A stretch of 39,787 nucleotides of DNA, from NCBI RefSeq assembly GCF_003097655.1, contig NZ_QCZH01000028.1, forward strand, positions 1 to 39,787, in the 5' to 3' direction. Positions 8,085 through 16,455 of the stretch are shown piece by piece. Below the pieces are notes generated by a model. That model worked only from the letters and a program-made list of their open reading frames with translations, was not told where the DNA came from and made no database searches. Both the position numbers and the translations under genes were made by a program. Origin of the DNA: Flavobacterium laiguense (GTDB lineage: Bacteria > Bacteroidota > Bacteroidia > Flavobacteriales > Flavobacteriaceae). Each line of letters starts with the position of its first letter. Positions within the stretch are counted from its first letter, which is position 1.

Positions 8085-9029
8085 ATGCTTCAAGTTCAAA
8101 ATATTTCATTCGGTTATACCGAAAAAATCATTATTCAAAATGTTGATTTCACAGTTGCCAAAGGGCAAAATATAGCCATACTTGGAGAAAGTGGCTGTGG
8201 GAAAAGCACGCTCTTAAAGCTTATTTATGGCATGTATGATTTAGGTCAAGGACGTATTTTTTATAATGAAACGGAGATTCGTGGCCCTAAATACAATTTG
8301 ATTCCAGGAGTGCCGTTTATGAAATATTTGGCACAAGATTTTGATTTGATGCCTTATGAAACTGTTGCCGAAAACGTAGGTAAGTTTCTTTCGAATGGGT
8401 TTTTACCCTTGAAAAAACTTCGCATCCAAGAATTACTGGAAATGGTTGAAATGACTGAGTTTGCCAACGTAAAAGCTAAATTATTGAGTGGAGGTCAACA
8501 ACAACGGGTAGCATTGGCCAGAGTTTTGGCTTTGGAACCTGAAGTTTTATTGCTCGATGAACCTTTTAGTCATATTGATAATTTTAGAAAGAATGCCTTG
8601 CGTAGAAACCTTTTTGCTTATTTAAAGAAAAAGGGAATTACTTGTTTTATCGCAACACATGATAGTACAGATGCACTTTCATTTTCGGATGAAACTATAG
8701 TTTTACATCAAGGAAGGATTATAGAAAAAGGACCATCGGCAGAGGTGTATAGTTATCCTTTGAATAAATATGTAGCCTCTCTTTTTGGAGAAGTAAATGA
8801 ATTGAAATTGTCACAATTGATGACAATAGAAGGAGAGGACGAGATTATTTTATTGTATCCTCATCAATTAAAAATAGACACAAACGGTTCTCTAAAAGCA
8901 ATAGTAAAACAATCTTTTTTTAAGGGTAGCCGTTATTTGATAAAAGCTGCTTTTGACAGGAAAGCTATTTTCTTTGAGCATGAAACTGCCTTGGAGTTAA
9001 ATCAAGAAGTGGTGTTGAAGATTTCTTAG
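8085..9029 (+). CDS. ABC transporter ATP-binding protein (PotA/FbpC-like), no permease nearby
   Basis: 314 residues, cytosolic nucleotide-binding subunit. Walker A GESGCGKST (residues 34-42), Q-loop around LAQDFDLMPYETV, ABC signature LSGGQQQRVALAR, Walker B VLLLDEPF and the switch His in CFIATHDSTDA are all present, so it should hydrolyse ATP. Residues about 240-314 form a C-terminal beta extension of the TOBE type, typical of importers of polyamines, iron or sulfate. No permease or binding protein is adjacent, so the substrate cannot be inferred. Monocistronic between two terminators. Confidence 0.9.
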   Translation: MLQVQNISFGYTEKIIIQNVDFTVAKGQNIAILGESGCGKSTLLKLIYGMYDLGQGRIFYNETEIRGPKYNLIPGVPFMKYLAQDFDLMPYETVAENVGKFLSNGFLPLKKLRIQELLEMVEMTEFANVKAKLLSGGQQQRVALARVLALEPEVLLLDEPFSHIDNFRKNALRRNLFAYLKKKGITCFIATHDSTDALSFSDETIVLHQGRIIEKGPSAEVYSYPLNKYVASLFGEVNELKLSQLMTIEGEDEIILLYPHQLKIDTNGSLKAIVKQSFFKGSRYLIKAAFDRKAIFFEHETALELNQEVVLKIS

Positions 9030-9073
9030 GGAGATTTAAAATCTAAAAGGATATAGCAGTAGTTATTTATATC

Positions 9074-9108
9074 AAAAAGAGACAGTTTTTTAGGCTGTCT
9101 CTTTTTTT
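9074..9108. terminator. Bidirectional terminator between convergent genes
   Basis: AGAGACAG (9078-9085) with CTGTCTCT (9095-9102), loop 9086-9094. A run of A precedes it and seven T follow, so it can serve the ABC ATPase gene (plus) and the S9 peptidase gene (minus). Confidence 0.85.
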
Positions 9109-9133
9109 GTTAATTAAAATAGGGATTCCCGTT

Positions 9134-11545
9134 TTAGTTTTTCAAATGTTTTTCCAAGAATTGGTCTTGTTCCCAAAGTAAATGCAAGATATTTTCTTTG
9201 GCTACATAACCGTGAGATTCTTTAGGCAGTATTACCATTCTAACTGGAGCTCCCAATCCTTTTAAAGCTTGGAAATAGCGTTCTGTTTGTAAAGTAAAAG
9301 TACCAGGATTGTTATCGGCTTCACCATGAACTAAAAGTAATGGTGTTTTCATTTTATCCGCATTCATAAAAGGCGACATTGTATTGTATACACTTGGAAC
9401 TTCCCAGTAATTGCGTTGCTCACTTTGAAAACCAAACGGTGTTAATGTTCTATTGTAGGCACCGCTTCTGGCAATACCACAGGCAAATAGATTAGAGTGT
9501 GTCAATAAATTAGATGTCATAAAGGCACCATAAGAATGTCCTCCAATAGCCACTTTTTTGGTGTTGATATATCCCAAAGCATTTACAGCATTTATTGCAG
9601 CTTCGGCATCATCTACCAATTGTGTGATAAAATTGTCATTAGGTTCTGTGGTTCCTTCTCCAATTATAGGAAACGAAGCGTCATCAAGAACAGCATATCC
9701 TTTGGTTACCCAATATACAAAAGAACCATAGTAAGGAAATGTAAATTCATTCGGGTTTTGATTACTTTGTCCAGCGCTACTTTTATCTTTGTATTCCGCT
9801 GGATAGGCCCAAATTAATAATGGTAATTTTTCTTTTTTTACCTTGTCATAACCTTCAGGTAAATAAAGAGTTCCAGATAATTCTACTCCATCTTTTCGTT
9901 TGTATTTGATTACTTCTTTACTAACGTTTTTGATGCTTTCAAATGGATTTTCGAAAGTAGTTATCGGAGTTAAACTGTTTTTTTGTTTAATGTTTCTAAA
10001 ATAATAATTGGGATATTCATTTTTTGATTGAATCTGAACCAATACTTTTCCTTTTTTAAAATCTTCAATTTCTAATAAATCTTCTTTTTTATCTTTGTAA
10101 GGTGAAGTATATAAGCGTTTTGATTGTAATGTTTTTAGATTGAATTCATCGATAAATGGAAATTGGCCATCTTTGGTAAATCCTTCTCCAATAAGGAAAG
10201 CATTATTATTCTCTATAGCCAATACATGTTTGTTGTACTGATTTTTTTTGGTTTCAAAAACACCTGGATCAGCATAAATATCTTGTGAATTTCTATCCGA
10301 AATTATTTTTGGTCTTTGGTTTGAATCGGATGGATTTATCAAGTAAGTTTTGGTATTTCGAGTGTCGTACCATTCATCTGAAACAACGGCAATAGTTTCA
10401 TTTCCCCAAGTGATGTCACCAAAGCGTTGTGGAGTTTTTACCATTGAAGTTGGGTTTGCTGTAAAAGGTGCTTCCCACAGGAAAATTTCGTCTCTAAAAT
10501 CCACTTTATTTGCTGGATCACCTTCGTCCAAAGCCACTACATAAGCTAATGTAGCGGGTTTGTCATTTCTCCAGCTTATTTCTCTTTTTCCTTTGCGAAC
10601 AGCCATGAATCCTTTCGGCATAATTTCATTTAGCGGCAATTCATTTACTGTTTTTATTTCAATACCATTTTTGTCATAAACGACCGTTTTTGAAGGAAAA
10701 CGATTTAGAGGGACAATGTATGAAAATGGTTTTTGGATGGTAGTTAGCATTAAAAAGTTTCCGTCAGGCGAAATTCTCTCTCCTGCAAACATAGCTGCAT
10801 TCTTTAATAAAGTTGCTTTTCCGTCTAGGGTTATTTTATACAACTCAGACGTAATGATGTTTTCAAAATTGATTTCATCATTTTTGTTTTTCAGCATATC
10901 GGCATAGGTTCTGTTTTGTGATTTTGCCCCCTCCGAATTAGAGGTGATTGGTCCCGTTGGCAAATCTTTTTTAGAATCTAATAAGGCAGCTCTGTTTTTA
11001 GGCAACATTTTTACCAAAATAGTTTCATTATCATTGAACCAGCTAAATGGTGTTCCAAGATTTGCATTTAGGGTTGCTTCGGTTAATTTTGTTGCTTTTG
11101 CGGAAGCTACATCCAAAACCCATAATTCAACTCCTGTAGTAATGGTGTTAGAAAATAGTATTTTTTTATCGTTTGGCGACCATACTATATTACTGATGCG
11201 GGAATTGGTTGGCAAACCGCTAACCTGTATTTCGTTTTTGTCAGCAACTTTTCTTAGTTTGATATTGTTAATATATGTTACCGTACTCGAAATATTGGTT
11301 ATTGGGTTAATTCGCAAACCTCCCAAACGCAATTCTTCCTGATTTAAATCGTCTAATGTTTTATAGGTAGCTCTATAGCTTAAAAGCATGTATTCTTTTT
11401 TAGTATCTAAAGACACAGAAGGAGCCTTTTGATAATCAGCCAGATCTAAAATCGATTTGGAGGGTTTTTGATAGTTTAGGTTTTCTTGTGCTATGGCAGA
11501 TAAACCCATGCATAGAAATGCGATTAAGGATACTCTTATTTTCAT
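9134..11545 (-). CDS. S9 family (prolyl oligopeptidase-like) serine peptidase, exported
   Basis: 803 residues from the ATG at 11545. It has a signal peptide (about 1-20, ending AIAQ), so it is periplasmic. An N-terminal beta-propeller-like half (about 60-540; repeated motifs such as SNIVWSPNDKKILFSN and GERISPDGNFLMLTT) is followed by an alpha/beta-hydrolase half. The nucleophile elbow is GGHSYGAF (Ser about 670), with Asp in HGEADNNPG (about 742) and His in KESHGYV (about 777). The overall layout resembles the glutamyl-endopeptidase-like branch of S9, but specificity is not certain. The open frame runs upstream to 11785 through an intergenic repeat. I reject that extension because the signal peptide starts at 11545. 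Confidence 0.93.
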   Translation of the reverse strand: MKIRVSLIAFLCMGLSAIAQENLNYQKPSKSILDLADYQKAPSVSLDTKKEYMLLSYRATYKTLDDLNQEELRLGGLRINPITNISSTVTYINNIKLRKVADKNEIQVSGLPTNSRISNIVWSPNDKKILFSNTITTGVELWVLDVASAKATKLTEATLNANLGTPFSWFNDNETILVKMLPKNRAALLDSKKDLPTGPITSNSEGAKSQNRTYADMLKNKNDEINFENIITSELYKITLDGKATLLKNAAMFAGERISPDGNFLMLTTIQKPFSYIVPLNRFPSKTVVYDKNGIEIKTVNELPLNEIMPKGFMAVRKGKREISWRNDKPATLAYVVALDEGDPANKVDFRDEIFLWEAPFTANPTSMVKTPQRFGDITWGNETIAVVSDEWYDTRNTKTYLINPSDSNQRPKIISDRNSQDIYADPGVFETKKNQYNKHVLAIENNNAFLIGEGFTKDGQFPFIDEFNLKTLQSKRLYTSPYKDKKEDLLEIEDFKKGKVLVQIQSKNEYPNYYFRNIKQKNSLTPITTFENPFESIKNVSKEVIKYKRKDGVELSGTLYLPEGYDKVKKEKLPLLIWAYPAEYKDKSSAGQSNQNPNEFTFPYYGSFVYWVTKGYAVLDDASFPIIGEGTTEPNDNFITQLVDDAEAAINAVNALGYINTKKVAIGGHSYGAFMTSNLLTHSNLFACGIARSGAYNRTLTPFGFQSEQRNYWEVPSVYNTMSPFMNADKMKTPLLLVHGEADNNPGTFTLQTERYFQALKGLGAPVRMVILPKESHGYVAKENILHLLWEQDQFLEKHLKN

Positions 11546-11647
11546 AAATTTAAATTGTTGTTGATTAATAACAAGTAGTGTGGCCATAAGTCGTAATAAT
11601 TCAATTTTGTTACATTTGGCAAAAAGGTGTTTTTTAATATAATGCCT

Positions 11648-11728
11648 AGCCCTGATGGAAACGGCATCCTTTTTTTTCTTTTTTCTAGAAAAAAAAGATA
11701 CAGTGTCCCGATAGCTATCGGGGGCAGG
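11648..11728 (+). repeat. Stem-loop intergenic element, copy 2 (possible structured RNA)
   Basis: Same design as 231-317. Left half GATGGAAACGGCATCC, a T/A hairpin (11669-11677 with 11689-11697), right half AAAAGATACAG, then a perfect 16-bp palindrome CCCGATAGCTATCGGG (11707-11722). The ends can pair, CCTG (11651-11654) with CAGG (11725-11728). It lies between the divergent S9 peptidase gene and fabH. Confidence 0.6.
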
Positions 11729-11805
11729 AAAAAGCACCAAAAAACTAATAATTTGGATATTGCTAAAAAAAGAGTAATTTGTCATCGAATATTTTAAAAG
11801 ATATT

Positions 11806-11813
11806 TAAATTTG
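11806..11813 (+). promoter_or_regulatory. -7 promoter element (TAaaTTTG) of fabH
   Basis: Exact match to TAnnTTTG, 30 bases before the fabH ATG. A TTTG at 11778-11781 is 24 bases upstream, a little far for the -33 box. Confidence 0.5.
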
Positions 11814-11843
11814 CAACCTTCATTTTAACAATATAATAAAAGT

Positions 11844-12851
11844 ATGTACCATTCAAAAATAACGGGATTGGGATATTATGTCCCAGATAATGTAGTGACT
11901 AATGATGATTTGTCTAAAATCATTGATACGAATGACGAATGGATTCAAGAAAGAACAGGAATTCAGGAAAGACGACACATCATCCGTGGGGAAGATACGA
12001 CCACCTTAATGGGAGTGAAAGCTGCCAGAATTGCTATGGAGCGCTCGGGTGTTGCTCCAGAAGATATTGATTTTGTAGTTTTTGCAACACTAAGTCCTGA
12101 TTACTATTTTCCTGGACCAGGGGTTTTGGTACAACGAGATTTAGGTTTAAGAACCGTTGGGGCATTAGACGTAAGAAATCAATGTTCCGGTTTTGTTTAT
12201 GCGCTTTCTGTAGCCGATCAATATATTAAAACAGGAATGTACAAGAATATTTTGGTAATTGGTTCCGAAGTTCAATCTACAGGATTGGATATGACTTCAC
12301 GTGGACGTGGAGTTTCGGTAATTTTTGGAGATGGAGCAGGGGCGGCAATCTTAAGTAGAGAAGAAGACTTGTCTAAAGGTATTCTGTCTACCCATTTGCA
12401 TTCTGAAGGGGTTCACGCTGAAGAATTAGTCGTAAAAGCGCCAGGAATGGGAGGTCGTTGGGTAACCGATATTATTGCTGACAATGATCCAAACGACGAA
12501 AGTTATTTTCCTTATATGAATGGACAATTTGTGTTTAAAAATGCAGTAGTTCGTTTTGCCGAGGTGATTAATGAAGGGCTCGAAGCCAATAATTTGCAAG
12601 TTTCGGATATTGACATGTTGATTCCGCATCAAGCCAATTTGAGAATTTCTCAGTTTATACAAAAGAAATTTGGATTGAGTGATGATCAAGTATTTAACAA
12701 CATACAGAAATACGGAAATACAACTGCAGCATCTATTCCGATTGCTTTGACTGAAGCTTGGGAAAAAGGGAAAATAAAATCAGGAGATACCGTAGTTTTA
12801 GCTGCTTTTGGAAGTGGATTTACCTGGGCAAGTGCTATTATAAAATGGTAA
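11844..12851 (+). CDS. fabH: 3-oxoacyl-ACP synthase III (KAS III)
   Basis: 335 residues. It condenses acetyl-CoA (or branched acyl-CoA) with malonyl-ACP to start fatty acid synthesis, in the cytosol. The catalytic triad is visible: Cys114 in RNQCSGF, His262 in IPHQANLRI and Asn292 in YGNTTAAS. The N-terminal GLGYYVPDNVVTN and the C-terminal AAFGSGFTWASAIIKW are family-typical. It is not in a fab/plsX operon here; it is monocistronic with its own promoter motif and terminator. In Bacteroidota, priming with branched acyl-CoA is common, but the sequence alone does not show specificity. Confidence 0.97.
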   Translation: MYHSKITGLGYYVPDNVVTNDDLSKIIDTNDEWIQERTGIQERRHIIRGEDTTTLMGVKAARIAMERSGVAPEDIDFVVFATLSPDYYFPGPGVLVQRDLGLRTVGALDVRNQCSGFVYALSVADQYIKTGMYKNILVIGSEVQSTGLDMTSRGRGVSVIFGDGAGAAILSREEDLSKGILSTHLHSEGVHAEELVVKAPGMGGRWVTDIIADNDPNDESYFPYMNGQFVFKNAVVRFAEVINEGLEANNLQVSDIDMLIPHQANLRISQFIQKKFGLSDDQVFNNIQKYGNTTAASIPIALTEAWEKGKIKSGDTVVLAAFGSGFTWASAIIKW

Positions 12852-12878
12852 ATTTTTTTAGTTGCATTATTTCAAAAA

Positions 12879-12916
12879 CAAACCCCGAAGTGACATGCTT
12901 CGGGGTTTGCTTTTTT
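12879..12916 (+). terminator. Terminator of fabH
   Basis: Perfect 12-bp stem CAAACCCCGAAG (12879-12890) with CTTCGGGGTTTG (12898-12909), loop TGACATG, then C and six T. Confidence 0.95.
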
Positions 12917-13057
12917 ATATATAAATGAGGATAAATGCTTCAATGGTTTACTTGTGTCAAGTTTGGGGAATAATGGTAAATAGTTGATTTATAAAACTGT
13001 TTTTTAAAAATAAGTGCAAGTATTTTGTTAATAGTAAAGCGGTATGACATTTTTTAA

Positions 13058-13065
13058 TATATTTG
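13058..13065 (+). promoter_or_regulatory. -7 promoter element (TAtaTTTG) of the GH97-manA operon
   Basis: Exact match to TAnnTTTG, 38 bases before the GH97 ATG. Its last base is the first base of the putative LacI operator 13065-13080, so a bound repressor would cover the transcription start. Confidence 0.6.
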
Positions 13066-13080
13066 CTAAATCGATTTAGT
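13065..13080. promoter_or_regulatory. Putative LacI-family operator O1 (GH97-manA)
   Basis: GCTAAATCGATTTAGT, containing the perfect 14-bp palindrome CTAAATCGATTTAG (13066-13079). The central CG and symmetric arms are typical of LacI-family operators. Three close relatives lie at 16378, 17585 and 17638. Placed just after the -7 element, where binding would block initiation. Confidence 0.72.
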
Positions 13081-13103
13081 AATTATTGTAACTCTCTTTA
13101 AAC

Positions 13104-15206
13104 ATGAAAAACACTTTTTTTGTTTGCTTATTTATTTTAACTTTCAATGCTTCTGTCCATGCTCAAGTATTGAAATCACCCGATGGGAATTTGATTTTGG
13201 AATTTAACTTGAATGAAGCAGGGACACCGATTTACTCTTTACAATATAAACAAAAAACGGCGCTTAAAGAAAGTAAAATGGGTTTCGTTTTGAAGTCGGA
13301 TATTTTGCTGAATAAAGATTTTAAACTTACCAATACCCAGTTTCAATCAGAAAATAATACTTGGCGACCTGTATTGGGGGAGCAAAAGGAAATAAGAAAT
13401 CAGTACAATGAAATGAAGGTAGATCTCTTGCAAGACAAGAGTGAAAGGAAAATCACGATCTGTTTCCGTTTATTTGATGACGGGTTGGGATTTCGATATG
13501 AATTTCCGGTACAGGAGAATCTTCGCCATTTTATTGTTCAGGAAGAAACGAGTGAGTTTAATTTAGCAGGAGATCATAAAGCTTTTTGGCTGCCGGGAGA
13601 TTATGATTCTAATGAATATAAATATACCACATCTAGAATTTCAGAAATACAAACCTTGATGTTGGATGCTTTAAATGAATCTTTGGCAGCTCAATCCCCT
13701 ATAAAAAATGTAGCGGTGCAAACACCTTTGATGATGAAAACGAGTGAGGGACTTTATATCAATATTCATGAAGCGGCCCTAACAAATTATCCTGCTATGT
13801 TTCTAAATGTAGATAGTAAAACATTTGCACTGAGTTCCCATCTAACTCCAGATGCAGTAGGCAATAAAGGATATATACAGACCGGAAGCCACACCCCTTG
13901 GCGTACCATTGTGGTGAGTGATGATGCTCGCGCTATCTTGGCTTCAAAATTAATATTGAACCTCAATGATCCTTGTCAATTTGAAGATACGTCTTGGATT
14001 AAACCTGTAAAATACATAGGAGTTTGGTGGGAGTATTTCATTGGTCGGGGTTCTACTTGGGCCTATTCTGATGATCAGGATGTAGTAATTGGGCCTACCG
14101 ATTTTTCTAAATTAAAACCAAACGGAACTCACGGTGCCAATACAAAGCATGTAAAAGAATATATGGATTTTGCCGCAGCAAACGGTTTTGATGCCGTGCT
14201 GGTAGAAGGTTGGAATGAAGGCTGGGAAGATAATACCGCTTTTAAGAAGGAGCGTATTTATAGTTTTACAAAATCATATCCCGATTTTGATGTCAAAGAA
14301 TTAAGTATGTATGCCGCCCATAAAGGAGTTAAAATAATTATGCATCATGAGACCACTTCATCAACAGTGGAATATGAAAGACAATTAAAAGATGCCTTTC
14401 AGTTTATGGTTGATAACCATTATACTGCGGTGAAAACGGGATATGTAGGGCCAATTATTCCAAGAGGAGAGCATCATGATGGACAGGCAATGGTCAATCA
14501 TTATAGTTATGTGGCGCGTGAGGCAGCCAAATATAAAATTATGGTAGATTCTCATGAAGCGGTACGGCCTACAGGGTTAAATCGTACCTATCCCAATTGG
14601 TTTGCACAGGAATCGGCTCGGGGAACAGAATTCGAATCTTTTGGAGGTAATAATCCGGATCACACTACGATTCTGCCTTTTGCACGTTTGATGGGAGGTC
14701 CTATGGATTATACCCCCGGGATTTTTCAAGGAGATTTGTCGGTGTATGGATCAAAGAAGAATAAGTTGAGTTCAACACTAGTGAAACAGTTGGCGCTTTA
14801 TGTAACGATGTACAGCCCGCTGCAAATGGCGGCCGATTTACCCGAAAACTATATGCGTTTTGTGGATGCTTTTCAATTTATAAAAGACGTCGCATTAGAT
14901 TGGGATGACACTTATATTCTTGAAGCCGAACCAGGGGATTACATTACTATAGCTCGAAAAACTAAAGAGAAGCAAGAATGGTTTGTGGGCGGAATCACAG
15001 ATGAAAACCCACGAATTGCAACGATTGATTTTAGCTTTTTGCCTAAAGGAAAGTCATATGTGGCAACCATTTACGAAGATGGAAAAGATGCCGATTATCA
15101 AACCAACCCGCAATCCTATGCCATTCGGAAAATGGTTGTAAACCGTAAAACCAAATTAAAACAACAATTGGCAGCGGGCGGTGGAGTAGCTATTTCAATA
15201 CAATAA
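13104..15206 (+). CDS. GH97 glycoside hydrolase, probable inverting alpha-glucosidase (SusB-like)
   Basis: 700 residues with a Sec signal peptide (about 1-20, ending VHAQ), so probably periplasmic. It has an N-terminal beta-sandwich (about 25-280), a (beta/alpha)8 domain (about 290-590) and a short C-terminal beta domain. The glutamates Glu416 (MHHE), Glu485 (SHEAVRPTG), Glu503 (QES) and Glu509 (RGTEF) align at a constant offset of 23 with the catalytic and calcium-binding Glu439/508/526/532 I recall for Bacteroides SusB. Where retaining GH97 alpha-galactosidases carry an Asp nucleophile (VKVD-like), this protein has VKTG. Both points favour an inverting alpha-glucosidase. First gene of an operon with manA, 19 bp downstream, under operator O1. 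In an N-glycan locus it could remove alpha-glucose caps (inference). Confidence 0.92.
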   Translation: MKNTFFVCLFILTFNASVHAQVLKSPDGNLILEFNLNEAGTPIYSLQYKQKTALKESKMGFVLKSDILLNKDFKLTNTQFQSENNTWRPVLGEQKEIRNQYNEMKVDLLQDKSERKITICFRLFDDGLGFRYEFPVQENLRHFIVQEETSEFNLAGDHKAFWLPGDYDSNEYKYTTSRISEIQTLMLDALNESLAAQSPIKNVAVQTPLMMKTSEGLYINIHEAALTNYPAMFLNVDSKTFALSSHLTPDAVGNKGYIQTGSHTPWRTIVVSDDARAILASKLILNLNDPCQFEDTSWIKPVKYIGVWWEYFIGRGSTWAYSDDQDVVIGPTDFSKLKPNGTHGANTKHVKEYMDFAAANGFDAVLVEGWNEGWEDNTAFKKERIYSFTKSYPDFDVKELSMYAAHKGVKIIMHHETTSSTVEYERQLKDAFQFMVDNHYTAVKTGYVGPIIPRGEHHDGQAMVNHYSYVAREAAKYKIMVDSHEAVRPTGLNRTYPNWFAQESARGTEFESFGGNNPDHTTILPFARLMGGPMDYTPGIFQGDLSVYGSKKNKLSSTLVKQLALYVTMYSPLQMAADLPENYMRFVDAFQFIKDVALDWDDTYILEAEPGDYITIARKTKEKQEWFVGGITDENPRIATIDFSFLPKGKSYVATIYEDGKDADYQTNPQSYAIRKMVVNRKTKLKQQLAAGGGVAISIQ

Positions 15207-15224
15207 TTTTAAAACAAAATAAAA

Positions 15225-16193
15225 ATGAGCGTAAAATTTTATCCCTTACAATTTGAGCCTATTCTAAAAGAAAGAATATGGGGCGGAGAAAAACTGAAAA
15301 CGATTCTCAATAAACCAATTACATCAAAAATTACGGGAGAGAGCTGGGAATTATCAACAGTAGAAGGAGATGTAAGTAGTATTGTCAATGGTATATTTGA
15401 AGGTAAATCTTTAACAGAAATTATCAATGAATACCCTAATGAAATTTTGGGTACCGAAGTTTATAAAAGATTTGGCAAACAATTCCCTTTGCTTTTCAAA
15501 TATTTAGACGCTCGTGAAGACCTATCCATACAAGTACATCCTAATGATGAGTTGGCCAAAAAGCGACATAATTCTTTTGGTAAAACCGAAATGTGGTATA
15601 TCATGCAAGCCGATGCCGATGCGAAAATAATTGTTGGATTTAAAGAAAAATCGAATGCTGATGATTATTTAAAAAACCTCAAAAACGACACGTTGCTTTC
15701 TATTCTTGATGAAGTACCCGTGAAATCAGGCGATGTTTTTTTTCTGGAAACAGGTACTGTCCATGCTATAGGCGCAGGGCTTGTGGTGGCGGAGATTCAG
15801 CAAACTTCGGACATTACATATCGTATTTATGATTTTGACAGGAAAGATTCGCAAGGGAATACTAGAGAATTGCATGTTGATTTGGCTCTGGAAGCGATTA
15901 ATTACAATAAAGTTGATACTTATAAGGAATATGACACGGTATTAAATCAATCGAATGGCATAGTTGATTGTCTTTATTTTACCACTAATTTTATTCCACT
16001 GGACGGAAAAGTTGCGGTCCATAAAACAGGAGAAACATTTACGGTTTATATGTGTGTGGAAGGCGCTTTTGATATAGAATATGGCAATACAAGCCATCGA
16101 TATAAAAAAGGGGATACTGTTTTAATTCCGGCTGCAATACAATCGTTTGTTTTACAGGGTTCGGCTTCGCTATTGGAGGTGTTTATTTCCTAG
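15225..16193 (+). CDS. manA: Mannose-6-phosphate isomerase, class I
   Basis: 322 residues, cytosolic zinc enzyme interconverting mannose-6-phosphate and fructose-6-phosphate. The N-terminus contains the typical KERIWGGEKL. Zinc ligands are visible as Gln103 and His105 in SIQVHPND, Glu122 in GKTEMWY and His180 in VHAIGAG; the active-site Arg region is TYRIYDFDR. Length and single cupin-like core match the short type I isomerases. It lies 19 bp after the GH97 gene and is probably co-transcribed under O1. In this locus it would channel mannose released by the GH92, GH125 and GH2 enzymes into glycolysis after phosphorylation. Confidence 0.95.
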   Translation: MSVKFYPLQFEPILKERIWGGEKLKTILNKPITSKITGESWELSTVEGDVSSIVNGIFEGKSLTEIINEYPNEILGTEVYKRFGKQFPLLFKYLDAREDLSIQVHPNDELAKKRHNSFGKTEMWYIMQADADAKIIVGFKEKSNADDYLKNLKNDTLLSILDEVPVKSGDVFFLETGTVHAIGAGLVVAEIQQTSDITYRIYDFDRKDSQGNTRELHVDLALEAINYNKVDTYKEYDTVLNQSNGIVDCLYFTTNFIPLDGKVAVHKTGETFTVYMCVEGAFDIEYGNTSHRYKKGDTVLIPAAIQSFVLQGSASLLEVFIS

Positions 16194-16377
16194 AAGATTT
16201 TATACAGTCATAATTGAGGTTACATTCATGTATTTTGTAGTTAAAATAGCATAAATGATAATTTTTATTTGTGTTTACGGAGGAAGTGAAGCATGGAATA
16301 ATCATTAAAATCTATATTCTATTAGATTTAGTCCTGTTTATTAACGTTAAAATAATGATTTATTTAAAATAAATTTT

Positions 16378-16393
16378 ACTAAAACGATTTTGT
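16378..16393. promoter_or_regulatory. Putative LacI-family operator O2 (autoregulatory, upstream of the lacI-type gene)
   Basis: ACTAAAACGATTTTGT, a degenerate copy of the 16-bp site found at 13065, 17585 and 17638. It ends 13 bases before the -7 element at 16407, so it covers the -33 region of the regulator's own promoter. Confidence 0.6.
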
Positions 16394-16406
16394 AACTATT
16401 TTTAAT

Positions 16407-16414
16407 TATATTTG
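16407..16414 (+). promoter_or_regulatory. -7 promoter element (TAtaTTTG) of the LacI-family regulator gene
   Basis: Exact match to TAnnTTTG, 41 bases before the ATG at 16456. A TTTTG at 16388-16392 lies 14 bases upstream, inside operator O2. Confidence 0.55.
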
Positions 16415-16455
16415 TGATATAATTAATAACTGTTTTAGATAAAATTAACGCCTGA

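Noticed and set aside
10695..10710. Operator-like sequence containing AAAACGATTTAG inside the S9 peptidase gene
   Set aside because: The outer bases do not match, it is not palindromic at the ends, and it is deep inside an unrelated coding sequence. The core is expected by chance in AT-rich DNA.
11546..11785. 80-codon N-terminal extension of the S9 peptidase frame
   Set aside because: It runs through the intergenic stem-loop element, contains a poly-Lys artefact from the A/T hairpin, and puts a clear signal peptide in the middle of the protein.
12977..12991. Inverted repeat TAAAT-AGTTG-ATTTA upstream of the GH97 gene as another LacI site
   Set aside because: The arms are separated by five bases and lack the central CG, unlike the four good sites.
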